From: an uncultured Lachnoclostridium sp.
Lineage (GTDB): Bacteria > Bacillota > Clostridia > Lachnospirales > Lachnospiraceae
Assembly: GCA_947369165.1 (NCBI GenBank)
Contig: CANBKJ010000029.1
Span: forward strand, 1 to 33,733
Direction of reading: 5' to 3'
Length of the DNA stretch: 33,733 nt
Under the pieces are notes generated by a model. It ran no database searches and was not told the DNA's origin. It worked only from the letters and a program-made list of their open reading frames with translations. The position numbers and the translations under genes were made by a program. Shown here piece by piece: positions 22,827-31,243 of the stretch (the stretch's first letter is position 1; every line of letters starts with the position of its first letter).

Positions 22827-24734
22827 TTATGCCTCATACTTTTTCTTCCTGTGTAGAGAGAAATAGAATATCGTCGCCAGCAGAAGAAGGAAGAATACTA
22901 CCCCTCCTGCATTTCCAAGCGGCGTCTCCAATTTGATCAGATCTGCCAGTGTACTGCCGCCTTTCAATGGTATTACGGCAAATACGGCAAGCAGGATACC
23001 GACCAGACCTTCTCCCGCGATCAGACCGGAGCTGTACAGCACACCCCTGTCGATAACGTCCTTGTTTTCCTCTTTGCTTTTCCCTGCTTTCTTCCACTCA
23101 AAGAACCAGCGGATCATGCCCCCGATAAAGATCGGCACAGAAAGATAGATCGGCAGATACAGTCCAATGGCGATAGGCAGCACAGGCAGTCCAAGCACTT
23201 CGATGACCACCGCAATAAAAATACCGCAGAATACAAGTCCCCAGGGAAGTGTGCCGCCCATAACTCCTTCCACCACCAATTTCATCAGGGTAGCCTGGGG
23301 AGCCGGAAGCTGCTGCTCCCCAAACCCCCATGCAGCGTTCAGCAGATACATTACGCCGCCGATAGCAAGGGCAGATACCAGCGCACCTACCAGTTCACCG
23401 ATCTGCTGGCGTATCGGCGTAGCACCAACAATATATCCGGTTTTCAGATCCTGGGAAGTATCTCCCGCCATCGCCGCCACAATACAGATCACCGTACCAA
23501 TACAGATCGCGGATGCCATGCCTTCATATCCTGTCATCCCGGTGGCTTTCAGCAGCGCCGTAGCGATCAGAAGCGTGGCGATCGCCATTCCCGATACCGG
23601 GTTATTGGATGAACCTACTAGTCCCACCATGCGGCTGGACACCGTGGCGAAGAAAAAACCAAATACAACGATGATCAGCGCACCTACCAGACTTACCGGA
23701 ACAGATGGCAGCAGCCAGATCACAAGGGCGATCACGAGTGCACCGCTCATAACCACAGGCAGCGGCAGATCCTTATTCGTCCTAAGTTCGGTCGCATCCT
23801 TGTGTCCGAAGCCCTTAACCGCTTTGGAAAATGTCTTAATGATCGTAGGCATTGATTTGACCAGACTGATAATTCCTCCGGCGGCCACAGCTCCGGCGCC
23901 GATATAGCGGATATAAGAACTCCAGATACCGGAAGCACCCAGTGTAGAAATAGGATCTTCACCCGGCGCCATAACCATGTCCCCGCCAAAAAGACTAATC
24001 AGCGGGATTATGACAAACCAGCCCAGCACACCACCGGCAAACATATAGGAAGAAATCTTTTTACCGCATATAAATCCAACGCCTGCCAGCGCCGGAAGCA
24101 CGTCCGCACCAAAACCGGCACGAAGCGGTTTGACTTCCCATGCCACCTCAGAAGGGAACAGACATAAACCGTCAGCAATAAATTTATACAAAGCAGATAT
24201 CCCCAGCCCGGAAAATACCACTTTTGATTTATCACCGCCGCTTTCTCCGGCAAGCAGAACTTCTGCACATGCCGTTCCTTCCGGAAATGGCAGCACGCCA
24301 TGTTCTTCAACAATCAATGCCGTTCGCAGCGGCACCATAAACAAAACACCAAGCAGACCGCCACACACAGCGATCACCGATATTTCCACAAAAGAAGGCG
24401 CTGATACGGTTTCACTCTCTGCCGCCCACATAAACAGTGCCGGAAGGGTGAAGATCGCACCCGCTGCCAAAGATTCTCCAGCAGAACCGATGGTCTGTAC
24501 CATATTATTTTCCAGTATATTATCCCGTCGCAAAACAAAACGGATCAGGCCCATGGAGATCACTGCCGCCGGAATCGAAGCCGACACAGTCATTCCCACA
24601 CGCAGGCCAAGATAAGCGTTCGCCGCCCCAAACACAACCGCCAGAATAATCCCGAGGATCACGGATACCAGTGTTATTTCCGGCACAACCTTGTCCGCAG
24701 GGATAAATGGCTTAAACTCCTTTTTTTCATCCAT
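22827..24734 (-). CDS. OPT-family oligopeptide transporter
   Basis: A 635-residue integral membrane protein with about fourteen hydrophobic segments. The N-terminal block EITLVSVILGIILAVVFGAA with NAYLGLRVGMTVSASIPAA is characteristic of prokaryotic OPT transporters, as are NMVQTIGSAGES and the GDTSQDLKTGYIVGATP block. It should bring oligopeptides, or in some relatives metal chelates, into the cell by proton symport. It heads an operon with the PqqD-like protein and PepD, supporting peptides as substrate. Confidence 0.93.
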   Translation of the reverse strand: MDEKKEFKPFIPADKVVPEITLVSVILGIILAVVFGAANAYLGLRVGMTVSASIPAAVISMGLIRFVLRRDNILENNMVQTIGSAGESLAAGAIFTLPALFMWAAESETVSAPSFVEISVIAVCGGLLGVLFMVPLRTALIVEEHGVLPFPEGTACAEVLLAGESGGDKSKVVFSGLGISALYKFIADGLCLFPSEVAWEVKPLRAGFGADVLPALAGVGFICGKKISSYMFAGGVLGWFVIIPLISLFGGDMVMAPGEDPISTLGASGIWSSYIRYIGAGAVAAGGIISLVKSMPTIIKTFSKAVKGFGHKDATELRTNKDLPLPVVMSGALVIALVIWLLPSVPVSLVGALIIVVFGFFFATVSSRMVGLVGSSNNPVSGMAIATLLIATALLKATGMTGYEGMASAICIGTVICIVAAMAGDTSQDLKTGYIVGATPIRQQIGELVGALVSALAIGGVMYLLNAAWGFGEQQLPAPQATLMKLVVEGVMGGTLPWGLVFCGIFIAVVIEVLGLPVLPIAIGLYLPIYLSVPIFIGGMIRWFFEWKKAGKSKEENKDVIDRGVLYSSGLIAGEGLVGILLAVFAVIPLKGGSTLADLIKLETPLGNAGGVVFFLLLLATIFYFSLHRKKKYEA

Positions 24735-24754
24735 AATCTCTATACCTCTCTCGT

Positions 24755-24804
24755 ATTATATAGTAGTAGTGTTTATATTTAACACACTAATATTTAGTAT
24801 ATCA
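24755..24804 (-). promoter_or_regulatory. Promoter region of the OPT operon with an operator-like dyad
   Basis: Two candidate -10 boxes read leftward: TGATATACT (extended form, 24796-24804) and TATAAT (24755-24760). Between them TAGTGT and ACACTA form a dyad across 24767-24789. A regulator bound there would overlap both starts. This is inference from spacing, and the protein is not known. Confidence 0.45.
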
Positions 24805-24888
24805 CAAAGCTGGCGAATACAAAAGGAAAAATGATTTTTATGCACTGAAAGACCGTCCCCGGAAATATCAACCTCTGGAAAACAGAAC

Positions 24889-24922
24889 AAGACCACAAGG
24901 GAAATAAAATCCTTGTGGTCTT
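24889..24922 (-). terminator. Hairpin terminator after the winged-helix gene
   Basis: AAGACCACAAGG and CCTTGTGGTCTT form a perfect 12-bp stem around a 10-base loop, two bases after the stop codon. The tail is T-rich rather than a pure T run. It may work in both directions. Confidence 0.7.
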
Positions 24923-24924
24923 TG

Positions 24925-25464
24925 TTATGGTACTTCAAATTTATAACCTACACCGACAATATTTTTGATATATTCCAAACCATCCGGTGTTATCTTCAAT
25001 TTCTTCCGCAGATTGCTCATATGGTTGCTTACCGCTTTGCGTGAGTAAAAGTCAGCATCCTCGTTCCAGACCAGTTCCATGATCAGCTCGTAGGTAAACA
25101 CCCGCTGTGGATGCGTGATCAGCAGGGCAAGAATATCAAATTCTTTTGCCGTTAGTTCGACCACTTGCCCATCTACCCGTACCAGCCGCTGCTCCAGGCA
25201 AAAGTATAAGTCACCCATATGAATCTCTGTGAAGATACCCTCAGTCTCTGTCTGCAGCCCATAAGCTCCGGATGGGATACACAGGTTATCAGGTGAACCG
25301 CCATTCTGCTTTTCTTTGCTAAGAAGATATTTTACTAACTCCTGCTGCTGTCTTGCATTTAATAGCATAAGCAGCTTCTCTCCGATTTTATCTCCCGGTT
25401 CGGATATTTCCAGTACAGCTAATTTCCCAAGGGTATCACCTCCTTTTCTTTTACAGCCCTCCAT
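24925..25464 (-). CDS. Orphan OmpR/PhoB-type winged-helix regulator lacking a receiver domain
   Basis: A 179-residue frame. From about residue 80 it is a clear OmpR/PhoB C-terminal DNA-binding domain: VVELTAKEFDILALLITHPQ, YELIMELVW, RKAVSNHMSNLRKKL and IVGVGYKFE. The first 80 residues do not look like a receiver domain. The ATG at 25464 has no proper ribosome site. A near-perfect site (AAAGGAGGTGATACCC) lies inside the frame and points at a TTG in another frame that stops after three codons. A one-base shift would join that TTG to the main frame as MGKLAVLEI. So the 5' end is either frameshifted or mis-started. It follows vanX on the same strand, separated by a structured 82-base gap. Confidence 0.6.
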   Translation of the reverse strand: MEGCKRKGGDTLGKLAVLEISEPGDKIGEKLLMLLNARQQQELVKYLLSKEKQNGGSPDNLCIPSGAYGLQTETEGIFTEIHMGDLYFCLEQRLVRVDGQVVELTAKEFDILALLITHPQRVFTYELIMELVWNEDADFYSRKAVSNHMSNLRKKLKITPDGLEYIKNIVGVGYKFEVP

Positions 25465-25546
25465 CCTTCAGCAGTCTTTGATAAACTATAAATTACACCA
25501 GATCAAATGCCCCGCAGCAAGCTAACGAGGCATCTGGGCAGATTCA

Positions 25547-26155
25547 TCATGCGATGCAAAAATCAAAATATGTATCCGGGTATGGCTCTTCCGCCAAGAC
25601 GTAATGCCACCATTCATAACGATAGGCTTCAAATCCGCTGCTCTCCATGATATTACACAGGCACGCACGGTTTTTTGATTCCTCTTCACTCAGACCGCTG
25701 GCGGCATGATGCGACCGCACATCCATGAAGTCGAAATCTCCTCCCATTGGCACAAGCATGCCCGTATCCAAACGGAAAATCGTGAGGTCAACCGCACTTC
25801 CACGGCTGTGGCTGGACTGGGAAGCCACATACCCTTTCGCGACCATCTCGTTCCTCTTTATATTTGGATAGTAGCGCTTTTTCGTCAGATTGTTTTCCGG
25901 CAGGGAAGCCCAATTCAGAAAGCAGTCCACTGCACACTGGGGACGGTAGCCGTCCCATAAGAGCAAACCATACCCCAGTCTCTCTGCCGCCTTCTGAGTC
26001 TCACGCAGAGCAATTCCCAGTTCTTTCGTTCCCACAATACGGTTTACCATGTATCCGTCTACCGGTTTCCCGGTGAAATTATCCCATGTGGCATATTTGG
26101 CATCCCACCGGATTCCCGGCAGCATTTCATCTAAAAAGACAAAGTTCTTTTCCAT
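25547..26155 (-). CDS. vanX: D-Ala-D-Ala dipeptidase, VanX (D type)
   Basis: A 202-residue cytosolic zinc dipeptidase, the exact length of VanX. It removes free D-Ala-D-Ala so that only D-Ala-D-Lac enters cell-wall precursors. The zinc ligands fall at the positions known for VanX: His116 and Asp123 in SHSRGSAVD, and His184 in EWWH, with catalytic Glu181. It starts 5 bases after the ligase stop, behind TAGGAGG. It is the last gene of the van operon. All active-site residues are present, so it should be functional. Confidence 0.95.
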   Translation of the reverse strand: MEKNFVFLDEMLPGIRWDAKYATWDNFTGKPVDGYMVNRIVGTKELGIALRETQKAAERLGYGLLLWDGYRPQCAVDCFLNWASLPENNLTKKRYYPNIKRNEMVAKGYVASQSSHSRGSAVDLTIFRLDTGMLVPMGGDFDFMDVRSHHAASGLSEEESKNRACLCNIMESSGFEAYRYEWWHYVLAEEPYPDTYFDFCIA

Positions 26156-26160
26156 GGCAG

Positions 26161-27192
26161 CTACCTCCTAAGTGAAAGTCCAATCAAGCGGTCCAGTATT
26201 TCAGAAAGCGTAAATCCTGCCGCTGTCATCATGCGTGGATAACGGCTGTAGGAAGTAAATCCAGGCATGGTATTCACTTCATTCAGGACAATGTTTCCGT
26301 CCTCCCGTAAAAACAAATCAATGCGGGCCAGACCTCTGCAGCCAAGTATCCGGTAGATCTTCTTCGCCGTTTTCTGAATCTGCTCCCTTACTTCATCCGG
26401 CAGGGCAGCCGGAACTCTGATAAACGCATTTTCAGAACCCTTTTCTGGCTGCGCTTCCTGATGGATCTTAAAAAACCCGTGTTTCAGTTCAATCTGATCG
26501 ACCTCACCGGCGACGAGATCGTTTTCGTTTCCCAGTATGGCACAGCCTACCTCACTCCCGGAAACGGCCTCCTCAATCAATATTTTGCTGTCATATTTTC
26601 CTGCCTCTCTGACTGCCGCCTGCAGATCCTCTGCCCGGCATACCTTATTCACGCCAAACGAAGAACCGGAACGGGCGGGCTTTACAAAGACCGGGTATGT
26701 AAGCGTCTCTGCTTCCAGACGGTTCCCCTTCTGAAGGACCCAAAACCCAGGCACCTCGATCCCCGCATTTTTCACAACCATATAAGCGAGCGACTTATCC
26801 ATGCAGACCACGGAGCTTTGAATGTCACATCCCACATAAGGAATACCGGACATCTCTAGCAGACCCTGTATGGTTCCATCCTCGCCAAATTTTCCATGAA
26901 TCATCGGAAGCACCACGTCTACAGGCTGGCTCTCATATCCACCGTCCTTTTGTATCAGCAGGCCATGGATCCTTCTGTCCGGAGAAAGCACAACCGGGGA
27001 TCCCGCATACCTCTCCCAATCCCGGCAGGGCTTTTCGCATAGTTTGCATGTGCCGGATTTTGTGATACCAATATAAAACGGCTGGTATTTTTCTGTGTTT
27101 ATATTTGCTGCAACCTCTATCGCAGATTTCACTGAAACATCATGTTCCTCTGAGCAGCCTCCAAACAGGACTGCAATTTTAAGCTTATTCAT
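26161..27192 (-). CDS. vanD: D-alanine-D-lactate ligase, VanD type
   Basis: A 343-residue ligase of the ATP-grasp D-Ala-D-Ala ligase superfamily, cytoplasmic. It joins D-Ala to D-lactate, giving precursors that vancomycin binds poorly. Signatures of the D-Lac ligases are FGGCSEEHDVSVKSA, SGIPYVGCDIQSS, PARSGSSFGVNK, the omega-loop GFFKIHQE with PEKGSEN, and NEVNTMPGFTSYSRYP. The D-type call rests on gene order and on the CEKPC/IQKDGGYESQPVD style, not on an alignment. The start at 27192 overlaps the vanH stop by 8 bases. A longer frame from 27210 is unlikely. Confidence 0.93.
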   Translation of the reverse strand: MNKLKIAVLFGGCSEEHDVSVKSAIEVAANINTEKYQPFYIGITKSGTCKLCEKPCRDWERYAGSPVVLSPDRRIHGLLIQKDGGYESQPVDVVLPMIHGKFGEDGTIQGLLEMSGIPYVGCDIQSSVVCMDKSLAYMVVKNAGIEVPGFWVLQKGNRLEAETLTYPVFVKPARSGSSFGVNKVCRAEDLQAAVREAGKYDSKILIEEAVSGSEVGCAILGNENDLVAGEVDQIELKHGFFKIHQEAQPEKGSENAFIRVPAALPDEVREQIQKTAKKIYRILGCRGLARIDLFLREDGNIVLNEVNTMPGFTSYSRYPRMMTAAGFTLSEILDRLIGLSLRR

Positions 27193-28156
27193 TTCCAAGA
27201 CTCCTCTCATAATTCAGACAATTTCGGATGGTATTACTCACGGTATCGACCAATACCCGTTCTGTATGGTAGGCCGTATGCGGCGTAACAATGACATTGG
27301 GCATTTTCTGCAAAATAGAAAGGTAAGGATGCCCCATCGTTTTTTGTGTGCATTCATGGTAAAAGATGCCGTCTTCCCCTTCCAGGACATCTAAGGCGGC
27401 CCCACCGATTTTCTGTTCTTGTAATGCAGCAACCAATGCTGCCGTTTCTACTAAAGCCCCCCGCGCCGTATTGATCAGAAGCGCCTCCCGCTTCATCATC
27501 TCTAACTGCTCACGGTCAATCATATGGCGAGTATCCTCTGCCAGAGGTACATGCAGCGTAACAATGTCGCTTCCTTTCAGCAATTCACAAAATGAAACGT
27601 AGTCTGCTCCCGTTTTTTGATTTCGGTCGCAGGCCAATACCTTGCAGCCGAATCCCTCCAGGCGTTCCATGACTGCCTGTCCGATTCGCCCGGTTCCCAG
27701 GACACCGACAGTCAAATCCCGCAGTTCTTTTCCACGGCGGTCATTCAAACAATAATTCTGTCTCTGAGCCCCTCGCAGAACGGACTTTGTGCCGCGCAGC
27801 AGCATAAGCATCAGCATGACAGTATAATCAGCCACGCTTCCCGGTGAGTATGCCACTGTGCCGACGGACATACCCAGTTGTCCTGCAGCCTGTATATCAA
27901 TATGGTTGAAGCCAATGCTCCTGGTACTGATGTATTTCACTCCTGCATGTTTCAGTGCAAGGAGAAGCTGCACGGGCAACTCCGCCTTATGGCTTACGCT
28001 GACACACCGGCATCCGTCAGCTAATTTTGCATTGCGCTCTGATACGGCATCTTCTATGAGCGAAACTGTGACGCCATACTCAGATGAAAGTTTACGGAAT
28101 GCCTCCGCTTCGTCCCGCTCACATCCAAAAACCGTAATATCTATTTTTTCCTTCAT
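27185..28156 (-). CDS. vanH: D-specific 2-hydroxyacid (D-lactate) dehydrogenase, VanH
   Basis: A 323-residue NAD(H)-linked dehydrogenase that reduces pyruvate to D-lactate for the ligase. It has the cofactor loop GVLGTGRIG, catalytic Arg in INTARGA, Glu in ALDVLEGE and His in TPHTAYHTE. The start at 28156 is chosen because GGAGG stands six bases before it and the length then equals known VanH. The longer frame from 28207 overlaps vanY. It lies between vanY and the ligase, the order seen in vanD operons. Confidence 0.95.
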   Translation of the reverse strand: MKEKIDITVFGCERDEAEAFRKLSSEYGVTVSLIEDAVSERNAKLADGCRCVSVSHKAELPVQLLLALKHAGVKYISTRSIGFNHIDIQAAGQLGMSVGTVAYSPGSVADYTVMLMLMLLRGTKSVLRGAQRQNYCLNDRRGKELRDLTVGVLGTGRIGQAVMERLEGFGCKVLACDRNQKTGADYVSFCELLKGSDIVTLHVPLAEDTRHMIDREQLEMMKREALLINTARGALVETAALVAALQEQKIGGAALDVLEGEDGIFYHECTQKTMGHPYLSILQKMPNVIVTPHTAYHTERVLVDTVSNTIRNCLNYERSLGNE

Positions 28157-28175
28157 TCGTTTCCTCCTTAAAATC

Positions 28176-29243
28176 TCACTGGGCTTTGATTCTATCCAAA
28201 ATATCAACGCTGTCCTGAAACCTGCTTTCTTTCGTAGAGCCCATGACTACACAGATGTAGGTTTCCCCATCAATCACTGCTGCGGAGACGACACAGGCAC
28301 CGCCAAGGCTGCTGGTCCCGGTTTTCAGGCCGATGACCTCCGGACGGTAAAAGGGACTGTTCGGATCAAGAAGCTCATTGGAATTATTGTAAGTGACCTC
28401 TCTGCCATTCAGCCATTTTTCATATGACGCATTGCTTGCCACAATTTCTGAAATAATGGAATTCTCCAAACATGCCTTTGCAATAATGGAAAGGTCATAG
28501 GCTGTAGTATACTGTCCCTTGGCATCATACCCATCCGGAACCACAAAATTTGAATCTGTGACGCCAATCTCCCTGGCCTTCTCATTCACCTTATCCATAA
28601 ATATTTTAATGGCCTGCTGATTGGTCAGGCTGTTATCATCTGCAATGGCCTTTCCGGTATTGACTGCAAGGGTATAGGCTGCATCATTGCCGGACGGAAG
28701 CATAAGGGCAATCAGGAGCTGCCTGACAGTCAGTGTATCGCCCTTCATAAGCCGTGCAGTTGATGAATCACTATGGATCATTTCAATCTCCGCACCTACC
28801 CTCATCTCATCCTCCGGGGAACAATATTCAAGCACGGTCAACGCCGTAATCATTTTGGCTGTACTGGCCGGCGCAATCCTGTCCGTGCCGTTTTTCTGAT
28901 ACAATACCGCATTGGTGTCTTTATTCACCACAATAGCATTTGCTGCTGTGATGTCCAGGTCAATCGTATTCGCCTGTCTGGATTTGGATTGCTCTGAAAG
29001 TAGAGGCTCATCCTCACTCTTATCAACAGTCAGCCATGAATAATCCTTTCCTGTTTTTGTATTTTCTTTGAATGCAAGATTGGGATCTTTACTCTCCCTG
29101 AGAAAATACACAGCTCCAAAGATTACGGCGACTATAAGCAGACAAAGCATGACACATGCTGTTCTGCAAAAAAGCATTTTTCTTCTTTTGGCTTTTCTGC
29201 GGTTCCTTCCATACTGGTTTTCAGTGTTGTTTTGACGTTCCAC
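28176..29243 (-). CDS. vanY: D,D-carboxypeptidase of penicillin-binding type, VanY (D type)
   Basis: A 355-residue membrane-anchored serine D,D-carboxypeptidase. One N-terminal membrane segment (about 24-48) puts the enzyme outside the cell. The active-site motifs are SxxK at Ser127-Lys130 (PASTAK), SGN at 184-186 and KTG at 307-309. It trims the last D-Ala from leftover precursors. VanY of A and B operons is a zinc enzyme, whereas the D type uses this penicillin-binding fold, and that is a main reason for the vanD call. The GTG start has AAGGAG 11 bases upstream. Confidence 0.92.
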   Translation of the reverse strand: MERQNNTENQYGRNRRKAKRRKMLFCRTACVMLCLLIVAVIFGAVYFLRESKDPNLAFKENTKTGKDYSWLTVDKSEDEPLLSEQSKSRQANTIDLDITAANAIVVNKDTNAVLYQKNGTDRIAPASTAKMITALTVLEYCSPEDEMRVGAEIEMIHSDSSTARLMKGDTLTVRQLLIALMLPSGNDAAYTLAVNTGKAIADDNSLTNQQAIKIFMDKVNEKAREIGVTDSNFVVPDGYDAKGQYTTAYDLSIIAKACLENSIISEIVASNASYEKWLNGREVTYNNSNELLDPNSPFYRPEVIGLKTGTSSLGGACVVSAAVIDGETYICVVMGSTKESRFQDSVDILDRIKAQ

Positions 29244-29268
29244 GTTTCTCTTAGCTCCTTTCTGAAAG

Positions 29269-29315
29269 CAAAAAATCGCTCCTTCTGATAAAAAGCATAT
29301 CAGAATGGAGCGATT
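29269..29315 (-). terminator. Strong intrinsic terminator between vanS and vanY
   Basis: AATCGCTCC plus TTCTGATA pair with their complements in a 17-bp stem with one bulged base and a 7-base loop, followed by six T on the minus strand. It would end the vanRS transcript. It also lies downstream of the predicted VanR boxes, so it sits in the leader of any vanYHDX transcript made from there. Confidence 0.85.
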
Positions 29316-29360
29316 AATGTTTTCGCGTTCTTTTATGGATAACGCACGGTTTATCCCGGA

Positions 29361-29382
29361 ATTTCTTACGATTTTCCTACGG
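29361..29382 (-). promoter_or_regulatory. Tandem VanR-box-like sites
   Basis: Read leftward, CCGTAGGAAAA is followed directly by TCGTAAGAAAT. Both resemble the phospho-VanR binding pattern known from the vanA promoters (TCGTANGAAA-like, from memory). They overlap the last codons of vanS and precede the vanY leader. A possible -10 (TATCCA or CATAAA) lies downstream but is weak. Confidence 0.55.
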
Positions 29383-30511
29383 TGGGCAATGTAACCTCAA
29401 AACTGGTGATACCTTTTTCACTGTGGGCAGTGATCTGTCCATGGTGCAGTTCCACAATCTCCCTTGCAATCGCAAGCCCCAGACCAGCCCCGCCGATGCT
29501 TGAGCTTCGTGATATATCCAAGCGGTAAAACTGCTCAAAGATTCTTTCTAACCTCTCCCCAGGAATCGTATCCCCTTCGTTTATGATTTGGATGAGCACA
29601 TGGTCTTCTGCCTGTCTGGCCTTCACCCGAATGGTGGTATTCTCATAACAATAGCTGACGGCATTTCTCAGCACATTATCAAACACCCGCTGCATCTTGT
29701 TGGCGTCACAGGACAGCATCATGTCCGGCTGTACTTCAAATTCACATTCCAGATTTTTCCCAGCCAGCATCGGCTTAAACTCATGCCCCAGCTGTTCCAG
29801 CATCATCGTCAGATTGATTTTGCTGTACACAAGCGTAATATTTGAAAGATTAAACCGCGTAATTTCAAAAAACTCGTTGATCAGCTCTTCCAGACGCTCC
29901 GCCTTATCCAGCGAAATGGACAGATATTTTTCCCTGAGTTCCTCGGAGATCTGCTTCTCATCCCTTAACAGGTTCAAATATCCTATGACCGATGAAAGAG
30001 GGGTCTTCAGGTCATGGGCCAGGTACATGACAAGGTCATTTTTCCGTTGCTCCGCAAGCTCAGCGTCCGTTTTCCGTTTCGTCAGAGTATGCCGTATGGA
30101 ATTAATTTTCCTTTCGGTCGAAGCCAGTTCCGGAGGCAGGACGATATCGTTAGTATCTTCATGCACCAGGGTATCAATCCCCCGGTTAATCTCCTTAAAA
30201 TACTTTGAAACGCCATTCAGATAACGGCGGAAAATAACGAAAAACACGCCCATGACAGCGAACAGGAAAAGCCACATTTCATACGCCTTGAAAGTTCTCA
30301 GGTAAGCAAGCACCGCCTCGTCCTGGTCATGATAAATAAAACGGTCTAATATGGCTACCACCACATTTGCAAAGTTACCTTTTAAGACAAACAGGTAAAT
30401 CACCGCTATAATCAGAATGGAACATGCCATCACCAGCAGTATTTTAAGAGACAGTCTGTTTTTAAAAAGTAAATAGTCATCCTCATGACTGGTCTTGATT
30501 TTATTTTTCAA
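29366..30511 (-). CDS. vanS: Sensor histidine kinase VanS (D type)
   Basis: A 381-residue membrane kinase. Two membrane segments (about 20-43 and 78-95) enclose a short outer loop. The phospho-acceptor is His166 in YLAHDLKTPLSSV. Next come the N box FDNVLRNAVSYC, then IFEQFYRLD, GGAGLGLAIA and the final strands. It is expected to sense glycopeptide or the resulting wall stress and control VanR. The start appears to be TTG, inside the end of vanR with an 11-base overlap, so the pair is co-translated. Confidence 0.92.
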   Translation of the reverse strand: MKNKIKTSHEDDYLLFKNRLSLKILLVMACSILIIAVIYLFVLKGNFANVVVAILDRFIYHDQDEAVLAYLRTFKAYEMWLFLFAVMGVFFVIFRRYLNGVSKYFKEINRGIDTLVHEDTNDIVLPPELASTERKINSIRHTLTKRKTDAELAEQRKNDLVMYLAHDLKTPLSSVIGYLNLLRDEKQISEELREKYLSISLDKAERLEELINEFFEITRFNLSNITLVYSKINLTMMLEQLGHEFKPMLAGKNLECEFEVQPDMMLSCDANKMQRVFDNVLRNAVSYCYENTTIRVKARQAEDHVLIQIINEGDTIPGERLERIFEQFYRLDISRSSSIGGAGLGLAIAREIVELHHGQITAHSEKGITSFEVTLPTVGKS

Positions 30512-31199
30512 TGGTATATCCCACTCCCCACACAGTTTTTATAAATTTGGGATTTCTTGACGGTTCCTTCATTTTCTCTCTGAGACGCCCGATATGCGCC
30601 ATCACGGTATTATTGCTGTCAAAATACCGTTCGCCCCATACTGCCTCAAATAATTCCTCTGTAGAAACAACCGTCCCCTGGCGCTCGCACAGGTACCAAA
30701 GAATCGAAAATTCCGTTGGCGTCAGCTGAATTTCCTTTCCAAACAGGATACACTTATGGCTGCTCTTGCTGATTGTCATCCCTCTGATATCGTATTCCGT
30801 GCGTTCAACCTCCTGTTTTAAGCAGGGCTGCTTGTACCGCATGTATTGCCTTAGCTGTGCCTTTACCCTCGCAACCACTTCCAGCGGGTTAAACGGTTTT
30901 GTAATATAATCATCCGCAACGGACAGCCCCATGATTTTATCCCCATCTTCTACTTTGGCTGTCAGCATGATAACAGGAAAGTAGGATTTTTCCCGGATTT
31001 TCTGGCAGATCTGAAAGCCGTCAACATCCGGAAGCATGATATCCAATATGGCTAAATCCAGTTCCACGGATTCAATGCACTTTAATGCATCCTTGCCATT
31101 ATAAAATTTATAAACAGTATATCCATCGTTTTTCAGATATACTTCAACTAAGTCGGCTAACTCTTTTTCATCGTCAACCACTAAGATTTTTTCATTCAT
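30501..31199 (-). CDS. vanR: Response regulator VanR (OmpR family)
   Basis: A 232-residue regulator. The receiver has Asp53 (LAILDIMLP), Thr80 and Lys101 (ITKPF). The C-terminal winged helix shows LTPTEFSILWYLCE, SNNTVMAHIGRLREKM and TVWGVGYTIEK, close to VanR of other operons. It should activate the van genes when phosphorylated. The segment before the lysine reads GLSVADDYITKPF, seemingly one residue shorter than the usual GLSxGADDY. That could be a family trait of the D type or a mutation affecting control. AAGGAGTAACACA precedes the ATG. Confidence 0.93.
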   Translation of the reverse strand: MNEKILVVDDEKELADLVEVYLKNDGYTVYKFYNGKDALKCIESVELDLAILDIMLPDVDGFQICQKIREKSYFPVIMLTAKVEDGDKIMGLSVADDYITKPFNPLEVVARVKAQLRQYMRYKQPCLKQEVERTEYDIRGMTISKSSHKCILFGKEIQLTPTEFSILWYLCERQGTVVSTEELFEAVWGERYFDSNNTVMAHIGRLREKMKEPSRNPKFIKTVWGVGYTIEK

Positions 31200-31243
31200 T
31201 GTGTTACTCCTTATGCCACCAATAATGTTATTTTGTTTCTCAT

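Noticed and set aside
23167-23907. 246-residue plus-strand frame opposite the OPT transporter
   Set aside because: It is a shadow of a long membrane-protein gene in GC-rich codons. The minus-strand product is a full-length, recognisable transporter.
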